Of a stretch of DNA of 5,001 bases, positions 1 through 4,466 are shown piece after piece. Every line of letters begins with the position of its first letter. Position 1 is the stretch's first letter. The DNA is taken from NCBI GenBank assembly GCA_018384835.1, contig JAHAYB010000161.1:1-5001 (forward strand). Reading direction: 5' to 3'. A program made the translations under genes and the position numbers. Source of the DNA: Comamonas sp. (GTDB taxonomy: Bacteria > Pseudomonadota > Gammaproteobacteria > Burkholderiales > Burkholderiaceae_C). Below the pieces are notes generated by a model. That model saw only the letters and a list, made by a program, of their open reading frames with translations. It searched no databases and had not been told where the DNA came from.

Positions 1-1296
1 CGCCTTTACCTGCGCATCTGGCTAGCCGTCGTGGGCGGCGTAGCAGTGCTGACCCTGCTGGTTGGCTGGGCGTGGCAATCGGCAGAAGAACACAACGCCC
101 GCAACACCGTGCAAGACCCCTTGGTGCGGGAGTTAAGCATTACCAGTGCCGACGGGCAGGTGCTGCTGCAAGGCCCTTTTGAGCGCAAGCGCCGCCGCCA
201 AGGCGATGGCCTGCAATTTATCGTGCAGGCCGAAGATGGCCAGCAATACCAGCTAGAGATGACCAACCACCGTGGCCGCCCCCCGCCCCCCGCGCCTAGC
301 CCCTGGGACATTGGCTTTTGGCTGCGCCCGCCCTTTGGCTTTATCTGGCTGCTGGGGCTGGTGGGCTTGGCCGTGGCGCTGGGGGTGTTTCCCATCATCC
401 GCCGCCTACTCAAGCGCCTGGAGCAGTTGCAGCGCAGCGTGCAGCGCTTTGGTGAGGGCGATTTATCCATCCGCGTACCGGAGCAGGGGCAGGACGAAGT
501 GGCCGACCTGGCTCGCCAATTCAACGCCGCTGCCCAGCGCATTCAAACCCTGGTGCAGTCGCACCAAAGCCTGCTGGCCAACGCCTCGCACGAGTTGCGC
601 TCGCCCTTGGCGCGTATCCGCATGGGCTTGGAATTGATGGGCGATGCCCCCGAGCAGCGCAGCGCCAAGGCGGAAATTCAGCGCAATATTGCCGAGCTAG
701 ACCAGTTAGTCGATGAAATTTTGCTGGCCAGCCGCCTAGAGCAACCCCACCTAGACCCTTCGGCAGGCTCAGGACACAGCATGGGCACCATAGAAACCGT
801 GGACATGATTGGCCTGGCCGCCGAGGAATGCGCCCGCGTGGATGCCGACTTGGACTTGCCCGCCGACACCCTGGGCAGCATCGAAATACCCGGCGTAGCC
901 AAGCTGCTACGCCGCGCCGTGCGCAACCTGCTGGAAAACGCCCGCCGCTATAGCCAAGACGAAAGTGCCAGCACCAATGATGATGACGATGCACCCAGCA
1001 GCATCTCCCTCAGCCTGCACCCCCAGGGCGAGCAACTACTGCTGCGCGTACAAGACCGAGGCCCCGGCGTACCCGCCGCCTACCGCGAACAGATTTTTGA
1101 CAAGTTCTACCGCTTGCCCGGTGCCAGCGAGCGCAGCGGCGGCGTAGGGCTGGGGCTGGCCTTGGTGCGCAGCATTGCCCAGCACCACGGCGGCAGCGTG
1201 CGCTGCACTGACCGCCCCGATGGGCAAAGCGGGGCGTGTTTTGAGCTGTGCTTGCCAGCCGTAGCCAGCTTGACGGCTCCTAGCCATAAAAACTAA
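1..1296 (+). CDS. Sensor histidine kinase of a two-component system (5' end missing)
   Basis: This is an inner-membrane sensor that autophosphorylates on His and passes the phosphate to a response regulator, probably encoded just upstream outside the window. The frame is open from base 1, so the start lies outside; the GTG at 31 falls inside the first membrane helix and is probably not the start. By window codon: membrane helix 1 about 3-23, a short periplasmic part of about 85 residues with a Pro run (PPPPAPSP), membrane helix 2 about 112-130, HAMP about 131-184, HisKA motif SHELRSPLAR with phospho-acceptor His197, and HATPase_c with the N box NLLENA (Asn313), DRGPGVP (Asp352), FDKFYR and GVGLGLALV (381-389). 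All catalytic boxes are intact. Two low-complexity inserts are seen: DPSAGSG, made by a dispersed DNA repeat between HisKA and HATPase_c, and an Asp-rich DDDD stretch within HATPase_c. It converges with the primase gene, 22 bp away. Ligand unknown. Confidence 0.95.
   Translation, partial: RLYLRIWLAVVGGVAVLTLLVGWAWQSAEEHNARNTVQDPLVRELSITSADGQVLLQGPFERKRRRQGDGLQFIVQAEDGQQYQLEMTNHRGRPPPPAPSPWDIGFWLRPPFGFIWLLGLVGLAVALGVFPIIRRLLKRLEQLQRSVQRFGEGDLSIRVPEQGQDEVADLARQFNAAAQRIQTLVQSHQSLLANASHELRSPLARIRMGLELMGDAPEQRSAKAEIQRNIAELDQLVDEILLASRLEQPHLDPSAGSGHSMGTIETVDMIGLAAEECARVDADLDLPADTLGSIEIPGVAKLLRRAVRNLLENARRYSQDESASTNDDDDAPSSISLSLHPQGEQLLLRVQDRGPGVPAAYREQIFDKFYRLPGASERSGGVGLGLALVRSIAQHHGGSVRCTDRPDGQSGACFELCLPAVASLTAPSHKN
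756..776 (+). repeat. Dispersed-repeat-like unit inside the histidine kinase gene
   Basis: The run CCCTTCGGCAGGCTCAGGA(CA) matches the general form of an imperfectly palindromic, roughly 20-bp repeat (CCTTCGacAGGCTCAGGACA type) that I know from many proteobacterial genomes, especially Comamonadaceae. Here it is in frame and encodes part of the linker between HisKA and HATPase_c (DPSAGSG). Only one copy is in the window, so its repeated nature rests on recognition and not on an internal comparison. Confidence 0.5.
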
Positions 1297-1318
1297 AGCC
1301 TGACATGACTCCTTCAAG

Positions 1319-3184
1319 TTAGGTTTTTATACCCCTTTCGTCTTCCTGCACCAACAGCTTTGCGCTTTGGGCATCTTGCAGCAGCCGCAATATGTCTTTT
1401 TTAGAACGATGGGACGGGTATTTCTCTTCGCGTGAAAGCACGGCAGGCACGTTCGTTGTATGCGCCCTGGGACTGGTGCTGATGCTTATGCCGCGCTGCG
1501 CATAAAGCGCGATTAAATCCACCAGCGCCTGAATATCGTTTTCATCTTGACGGGCTGAAACTGCCTCGAATGTGAAGCCGTCAAACTGGCAAACAATCTT
1601 TTCCCGCAACGCACCGTAGTTTGATTTCTGATGTTCCAGCGTCAGCATCTGACTAGCGCCTTCCCTGCTCAGAAAGACGCGGCTACGAACGCTGTTGTGC
1701 CAGGCAGTCGAACCCGAATAGCTCTCGCTGCCTGCCCCGCTCATGCCCCGGCTAGTCTGCTTATCCACATGCGCCAGCAGTATCAAGCCCGCATCACACT
1801 CTTTAGCAAGCCCGGCAAGCTGGCGAATAAAGCCGCGCACTTGCTGGCGGTTAATTTCAGACCCGGCAAACGCATCACTGGCATTATCAATAATAATTAA
1901 ATCGGGCTGAATGTTAATGCAAAGTTTATGCAATTCTTTGAACGCATCAGTGGGCTTTAATGCTGAAAAGTTAATGGCAGATAATTCAGGCGCGATTTGA
2001 TTTTCCAAAACAATCAGCGAACTGTTTAATTGACCAGGTTCAATTTCAAGAAAAGTACACATCTTTTTCAGCCGCACGGCGCAAACTTGTAAGGAATCTT
2101 CCAGGCTGACAAAAACGCTTTTGCCGGTTTTGGCTTGAATCCGCGCCCCTAAAAAATCATCCTGCCCGGATGCGATTGCCAGGCCAAGTTGCAGCGCCAG
2201 CGTACTTTTTCCCGTGCCCCCATGCCCGGCTAGCAGCGTGACCACGCCACGCGGCACAAGGTCGGCCAGGACGAAATCGATGTCAGGCACATCATCCAAA
2301 GTGGTCATATCCAACGATGTGAAGAAGCCGCTTCGGCGGTTCGAGGGCGGTTTTTGCTGCGCTGCGGGCGCTGCGGGCGCATCAATAGCTGTTGCCGCCG
2401 CAAGTGCAAGCAGTTCGCTTGCTGTGCCGCCTGCCCCCAGCCAATCGGATACGTCCCCCTTGGGCGGCAGGCCGGGCAGCGCCAGCACTTTCACGCTTGC
2501 GGCTATGCCCTGCAAAGACTCAAAAACCAAGCGGGCATGGTCTTGGCCAGCCTGGTCGTTGTCGGGCAAAACAACAACGTCGCGCCCTTGCAAGAATGCG
2601 CTGTGTTCTGGCCGCCACTTACCAGCGCCACCGGCGTTACAGGTGGCCACCAGCCCAAGCTGATAGAGCCGGTCGGCATCCTTTTCGCCTTCCACGATGA
2701 AGACGGGGGCGCTGGGCTGCTCCAACAAGTCAGGCAGGCGGTAGGGCACAACGCGGCAGCCCTTCACGCTCCAGTTCCAGCCCCGGCCTGCAACATCAGG
2801 GCAGCGCTGGCGAAAACTTTTGGGTTCCAGCCGCACAACCTGGAATGCCAGCGCCCCAGCTTCGTCGCGGTAGTCGTAGGTGGCCACCAGGCGCGGTTTT
2901 GCTGCTGCTGGGGCGCTGGGCTGCAAGCCTTGCTGCATCAGCCAGTCCACGGCCTGCGTGTCGTCTGCGTAGCCCAGGCAGCGGCAAATCAGGGCAAGCA
3001 AGCCACCGCCTTCCTGCCGCTCATGGTCGTAGAACGTGGCTTTGGCCAGGTCAATGGATAGGCTGCCGTTGGTGCCGTAGCGCAGCTCTTTTGCTGTGGT
3101 CAGCTTGGGGTTGGGTTCGCCTAGTAGCGCTTTCGCAACGGGTTCGATAAGCGCAACAAAGTCAAGGGGTGTTTGTGTAGTCAT
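1319..3184 (-). CDS. Phage/satellite DNA primase-helicase (TOPRIM + RecA-like AAA ATPase)
   Basis: The product has 621 residues and is predicted to start and drive replication of the element. Residues 1-85 resemble the primase N-terminal region of this group (NGSLSIDL, FYDHERQEGGGLLALI), without a visible Cys zinc finger. A TOPRIM domain follows at about 158-250: VEGEKDAD with catalytic Glu165 and PDNDQAG with Asp208/Asp210. An Ala/Pro linker (about 268-290) leads to a RecA/RepA-like ATPase: Walker A GHGGTGKST (320-328, Lys326), SLEDS at about 360, Walker B LIIIDN (Asp433), AHVDK (471-475) and an Arg-bearing SVRSR (498-502). The last 70 residues look like a basic helical or winged-helix tail. 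ATG at 3184 is chosen because AGGA lies 7 nt upstream; the frame stays open to a TTG at 3355, but that extension runs through the structured leader RNA. About 1850-2160 (residues 342-445) is near 38-48% GC against 60-67% around it. Its expression is probably controlled by the leader. Confidence 0.93.
   Translation of the reverse strand: MTTQTPLDFVALIEPVAKALLGEPNPKLTTAKELRYGTNGSLSIDLAKATFYDHERQEGGGLLALICRCLGYADDTQAVDWLMQQGLQPSAPAAAKPRLVATYDYRDEAGALAFQVVRLEPKSFRQRCPDVAGRGWNWSVKGCRVVPYRLPDLLEQPSAPVFIVEGEKDADRLYQLGLVATCNAGGAGKWRPEHSAFLQGRDVVVLPDNDQAGQDHARLVFESLQGIAASVKVLALPGLPPKGDVSDWLGAGGTASELLALAAATAIDAPAAPAAQQKPPSNRRSGFFTSLDMTTLDDVPDIDFVLADLVPRGVVTLLAGHGGTGKSTLALQLGLAIASGQDDFLGARIQAKTGKSVFVSLEDSLQVCAVRLKKMCTFLEIEPGQLNSSLIVLENQIAPELSAINFSALKPTDAFKELHKLCINIQPDLIIIDNASDAFAGSEINRQQVRGFIRQLAGLAKECDAGLILLAHVDKQTSRGMSGAGSESYSGSTAWHNSVRSRVFLSREGASQMLTLEHQKSNYGALREKIVCQFDGFTFEAVSARQDENDIQALVDLIALYAQRGISISTSPRAHTTNVPAVLSREEKYPSHRSKKDILRLLQDAQSAKLLVQEDERGIKT
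2363..2380 (+). repeat. Tandem TGCGGGCGC pair inside the primase linker, same as in the intergenic repeat field
   Basis: Two consecutive TGCGGGCGC units form an 18-bp string that occurs identically at 3466-3483 in the noncoding repeat field. Here it encodes Ala/Pro residues (minus-strand GCG CCC GCA repeated) of the flexible linker between TOPRIM and helicase. It may be simple Ala-Pro codon periodicity, or an extra copy of the element's own binding site. Confidence 0.5.
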
Positions 3185-3192
3185 GGCTGAAT

Positions 3193-3196
3193 TCCT
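3193..3196 (-). promoter_or_regulatory. Ribosome-binding site of the primase-helicase
   Basis: The minus strand reads AGGAATTCAGCC before and into the ATG at 3184: AGGA followed by 7 nt. This fixes the primase start and argues against the longer TTG-initiated version. The adjoining AACCAG (3200-3195) overlaps the AGGA and is complementary to the apical loop of the upstream structured RNA. Confidence 0.75.
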
Positions 3197-3200
3197 GGTT
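3195..3200 (-). promoter_or_regulatory. Possible second antisense-RNA pairing site over the primase RBS
   Basis: The minus strand carries AACCAG, the exact complement of the six-base loop CTGGTT of the structured RNA at 3250-3314, and it overlaps the Shine-Dalgarno AGGA. Phage P4 has two target sites (seqA and seqC) flanking its CI RNA; this position corresponds to seqC. Six bases is short and there is no second matching segment beside it, so chance is a real alternative. Confidence 0.35.
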
Positions 3201-3249
3201 GAATCAGTGAATCCGCTTGCTTTGAGTCTTTCAACAAACCAAAACAGGC

Positions 3250-3314
3250 GGGCGGGATAGTCGAAACGCGGAACCAGCCGCGTAGCCGTCCTTACGGATA
3301 GGCTTATCCCGCCC
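3250..3314 (-). ncRNA. C4/CI-family antisense immunity RNA (three-way junction)
   Basis: On the minus strand a perfect 10-bp stem, GGGCGGGATA with TATCCCGCCC, encloses two hairpins. The first is AGCC-UA-UCC-GUAA-GGA-C-GGCU, capped by a GNRA tetraloop, which supports the minus strand as the RNA strand. The second is ACGCGG-CUGGUU-CCGCGU. A single-stranded UUCGAC joins the second hairpin to the closing stem. The segments GCTGGTTCC (3278-3270) and GTTTCGA (3267-3261) are exactly complementary, in order, to bases 3400-3408 and 3413-3419 in the leader upstream. That paired a'/b' design, the three-stem fold, the size and the position ahead of a replication gene fit C4 RNA of P1/P7 and CI RNA of P4. 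By analogy it is processed from the leader transcript and triggers premature termination. Family assignment is from recognition; no covariance search was run. Confidence 0.75.
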
Positions 3315-3358
3315 CAAACCACACGGCAAGCAGCGCTGGCGGCACTACTTACCAAAAC

Positions 3359-3427
3359 TTAGGCATAACAAAACCCCGCTTGCGGTGGGGGGTGAAACCG
3401 CTGGTTCCCGATGTTTCGATACATCAT
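3359..3427 (-). CDS. Putative 22-codon leader peptide in the primase leader
   Basis: An ATG-ATG pair opens a short frame (MMYRNIGNQRFHPPPQAGF...) ending in TAA at 3359. No convincing Shine-Dalgarno precedes it (upstream CGTGCTTCACAGC). Its codons 3-10 contain the target of the antisense RNA, and its second half covers the terminator-like hairpin. In P4 and P1 the antisense RNA blocks translation of a leader frame, and loss of translation lets transcription terminate; this frame is placed to do the same. The conserved look of GN-RF-PPPQAGF in prophage leaders may reflect RNA constraint and not a functional peptide. Confidence 0.4.
   Translation of the reverse strand: MMYRNIGNQRFHPPPQAGFCYA
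3367..3390 (-). terminator. Intrinsic terminator/attenuator in the primase leader
   Basis: The minus strand reads CCCCACCGCAAGCGGGGTTTTGTT: a stem CC(A)CCG / CGGGG with one bulged A and loop CAAG, directly followed by TTTTGTT. It lies after the antisense target and before the antisense RNA and primase. It may terminate read-through from the endolysin side, or work as the attenuator through which the antisense RNA shuts off the operon. The stem is short, so efficiency is uncertain. Confidence 0.55.
3400..3419 (-). promoter_or_regulatory. Antisense-RNA target site (a/b type, seqA-like) in the leader
   Basis: On the minus strand TCGAAAC (3419-3413) and GGAACCAGC (3408-3400) are perfect complements of GTTTCGA and GCTGGTTCC in the RNA at 3250-3314. 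The two pairing blocks are separated by 4 nt in the target and 2 nt in the RNA, giving 16 pairs with a small internal loop. The site starts within a few bases of the leader ATG. It also holds a local hairpin, GATGT-TTCGAT-ACATC on the plus strand at 3410-3425, that could compete with pairing. Confidence 0.65.
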
Positions 3428-3525
3428 GCTGTGAAGCACGGCGCAAGTTTAACGCACAAATTTACTGCGGGCGCTGCGGGCGCAGTGCGGGCGCAATGCG
3501 GGCACAAACGCGGGCGCTCAAATTT

Positions 3526-3538
3526 GTGTGCAGCACAC
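3526..3538. promoter_or_regulatory. Perfect 13-bp palindrome, possible operator
   Basis: GTGTGCAGCACAC has six-base arms around a central A and abuts CAAATTTG (3519-3526), itself an 8-bp palindrome. It sits within the repeat field, upstream of the leader on the minus strand. A dimeric repressor or replication-protein site is possible; no regulator is encoded in the window. Confidence 0.35.
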
Positions 3539-3547
3539 CCAAAAAGT

Positions 3548-3590
3548 GTGCGGGCGCAACACAAGGGGGTATGGGGGGTTGCGCCCGCAC
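3548..3590. repeat. Perfect 13-bp inverted repeat with a G-rich 17-nt loop
   Basis: GTGCGGGCGCAAC (3548-3560) and GTTGCGCCCGCAC (3578-3590) are exact reverse complements, separated by 17 nt containing GGGGG and GGGGGG runs. The arms are two oppositely oriented copies of the array's repeat unit. The hairpin would be very stable on either strand. There is no T-run after it on either strand, so it is a poor intrinsic terminator; a strand-opening or priming structure in an origin is an alternative. Confidence 0.7.
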
Positions 3591-3627
3591 CCTGCGCCCG
3601 CAAGGGCTGGCGCTGTGGGTGCGGGAG

Positions 3628-3653
3628 CGCGGGCACAAATCGCGGGCACAAAT
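3628..3653 (+). repeat. Perfect 13-bp tandem direct repeat (CGCGGGCACAAAT x2)
   Basis: CGCGGGCACAAAT at 3628-3640 is repeated without a gap or mismatch at 3641-3653, eight bases before the endolysin stop codon. It is the longest exact direct repeat within the array. A related GCGGGCACAAA occurs at 3498-3508. Confidence 0.75.
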
Positions 3654-3660
3654 CAATCAG

Positions 3661-4386
3661 CTAATCAGCGCAGCGCACATTGCCAATGCGCTTATCAAGC
3701 CAGCCTGCCGTGAAAGCCCAGCGGCCTTTCGTTTGGCCAAGCTCTAAGTAATACGCGGCTTGGTAGCCCTCCACCGCTTTGATTACCAAATCACATGCTT
3801 TTGCGCCGCGCTTGCGCTGTAGCGCCCGCAGTGCTTTAAGCGTGGGGTCGTCAATAACGCCAGTCACCGGTGGCGCTGGGTAGTCCGCCCCGTTGCGGCT
3901 GAGGTCGCCTAGAGCGCGTTGCAGCCACGTCGTAGCGCGGCGCGGGGACACATGCACACCCAAGTCGATCAGCTTTGCAGCCACGGGCGCGGATACGTCA
4001 TGCACACGGTCATAACGCGGCAACCGAACGTAATCGCGTTGGTAAATCTGGTGGGCGGTGTTGCGCGGTAAGTAGCGCATGTCGCCCATGTAGCCGTGTG
4101 CGCGGGCGGTTGCAAGGGTGATGCCATAGCGCGTTTCGCCGCCTTTGTCCGCAGGATGGTTGACATAGCCGCCTTCCAGTTTGATGAGCTTTTCAACAAT
4201 CGCGGCAAGCGCTTTGGCGCTGTCTTGCGGCTGCGTGTTGCTGTCGGGCAGCAGCAGCACGATGGTCTGAGCAGCAAGCGCCACAACGGCCAAAACCTTC
4301 GATACCGTCGCGGCTTTCGTTGCTTTTTTTTTGCGGGCATATGGGACTCCTTTAATTGTTCTTGCCACTACATATAGCGCTGTCAT
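3661..4386 (-). CDS. GH108-family muramidase / phage endolysin with N-terminal signal-anchor
   Basis: This is a peptidoglycan hydrolase predicted to cut the MurNAc-GlcNAc glycan. Numbering from ATG 4386 (241 residues): a Lys-rich start (ARKKKATK, about 17-24), one hydrophobic segment (KVLAVVALAAQTIVLLLP, 30-47), the GH108 signature EGGYVNHPADKGGETRYG with catalytic Glu71, then a PG_binding_3-like C-terminus (about 174-241; VTGVIDDPTLKALRALQ, GWLDKRIG). The membrane segment without a clear signal-peptidase site suggests a signal-anchor-release endolysin, exported by Sec and activated on release; that is inference. No holin or spanin is visible. The start is uncertain: the frame is open to 4449, with ATG 4386 and GTG 4368 as in-frame options but no Shine-Dalgarno. 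The only good RBS serves ATG 4340, one base out of frame at an A9 run. One extra A would give a 226-residue MPAKKKATK... protein. It reads toward the repeat field and primase. Confidence 0.85.
   Translation of the reverse strand: MTALYVVARTIKGVPYARKKKATKAATVSKVLAVVALAAQTIVLLLPDSNTQPQDSAKALAAIVEKLIKLEGGYVNHPADKGGETRYGITLATARAHGYMGDMRYLPRNTAHQIYQRDYVRLPRYDRVHDVSAPVAAKLIDLGVHVSPRRATTWLQRALGDLSRNGADYPAPPVTGVIDDPTLKALRALQRKRGAKACDLVIKAVEGYQAAYYLELGQTKGRWAFTAGWLDKRIGNVRCAD
4338..4353 (-). promoter_or_regulatory. Strong RBS plus ATG, out of frame with the endolysin by one base
   Basis: The minus strand reads AAAGGAG (4353-4347), six bases, then ATG (4340-4338), an optimal initiation site. The ATG frame reads MPAKKKQRKP and loses the endolysin; the endolysin frame is regained if the nine-A run at 4332-4324 is read as ten. 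It marks the probable true start, reached by slippage, or a one-base error or mutation. Confidence 0.7.
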
Positions 4387-4405
4387 TTGGCTGCAAACGC
4401 TATAT
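4372..4405. promoter_or_regulatory. 8-bp inverted repeat upstream of the endolysin, operator/promoter region
   Basis: ATATAGCG (4372-4379) and CGCTATAT (4398-4405) are perfect inverted copies, 26 bp centre to centre. The block is AT-rich and directly upstream of the endolysin RBS on the minus strand. TTGACT (4413-4408) and TATATG (4376-4371) resemble -35 and -10 elements but are about 31 bp apart, so they do not form one standard promoter. A two-site operator for a dimeric regulator is a fair guess. Confidence 0.35.
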
Positions 4406-4427
4406 CTAGTCAACATTCCCATCCCCC

Positions 4428-4453
4428 CACACCCACCCAGCACACCCACCCAG
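4428..4453 (+). repeat. Perfect 13-bp tandem repeat (CACACCCACCCAG x2) at the element border
   Basis: CACACCCACCCAG occurs twice in a row with no mismatch, in the 80-bp gap between the endolysin region and the stop codon of the flavin monooxygenase. It may be a simple slippage product. No copy is seen near the other border around 1297-1330, so it is not supported as an attachment site. Confidence 0.6.
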
Positions 4454-4466
4454 CCGCTGAGGAAGG

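Larger units (their letters stand above)
3466..3653. repeat. Iteron-like array of GCGGGCGC / GCGGGCAC elements (candidate origin)
   Basis: Eight copies read on the plus strand, beginning at 3467, 3476, 3487, 3498, 3510, 3550, 3629 and 3642; two are inverted, at 3581-3588 and 3594-3601; GCGGGAGC at 3621 is degenerate. The commonest extended form is GTGCGGGCGCAA, and a second form is CGCGGGCACAAAT. Spacings at the left end are 9, 11, 11 and 12 bp, near one helical turn, as in protein-binding iterons. The array holds no plausible gene and lies upstream of the replication protein, so a replication origin or a regulatory array is the best reading. The binding protein is unknown. Confidence 0.6.
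1297..4466. mobile_element. Putative prophage/satellite remnant or small integrated element
   Basis: The region between two ordinary chromosomal genes holds an endolysin, an iteron-like repeat field, a C4/CI-type antisense leader and a primase-helicase, all on the minus strand. Such replication, immunity and lysis modules are typical of phages and their satellites. The ends are set only by the flanking genes: I see no integrase, tRNA gene, terminal inverted repeat or matching direct repeat at the two borders. It may be a decayed prophage, a satellite whose other genes lie elsewhere, or a phage-plasmid-like element. Confidence 0.6.

Noticed and set aside
521..994. Minus-strand open frame opposite the histidine kinase
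   Set aside because: Arg/Cys/Trp-rich shadow of a gene with complete kinase motifs.
1297..1317. AAGGAG followed by ATG on the minus strand just after the primase stop
   Set aside because: Spacing is only 2 nt and the frame gives eight codons (MSGFSFYG) before a stop.
2354..3061. 235-codon plus-strand open frame antisense to the primase
   Set aside because: High-GC shadow opposite a gene with clear TOPRIM motifs; no RBS and composition typical of antisense frames.
3261..3284. CGAAAC...CCGCG-TA on the plus strand resembles half of a hammerhead ribozyme core
   Set aside because: No CUGANGA core segment lies next to it, and the GNRA loop and antisense matches support a minus-strand C4-type RNA.
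3466..3653. CRISPR array
   Set aside because: Units are 8-13 bp with irregular short spacing and mixed orientation, and there are no cas genes; this fits iterons, not CRISPR.
3385..3747. Plus-strand frames of 94-120 codons across the repeat field
   Set aside because: Open only because of the GC-rich repeats; they lack an RBS and run into the endolysin gene antisense.
3969..4340. 123-codon minus-strand frame starting at the strong RBS (MPAKKKQRKP...)
   Set aside because: It overlaps the muramidase in another frame, turns into Arg/Cys/Ser-rich sequence without domain character, and is best explained as the out-of-frame shadow of the endolysin after the A9 tract.
4428..4453. Attachment-site repeat at the element border
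   Set aside because: The CACACCCACCCAG tandem has no partner near the opposite border around 1297-1330, so it does not mark an att pair.
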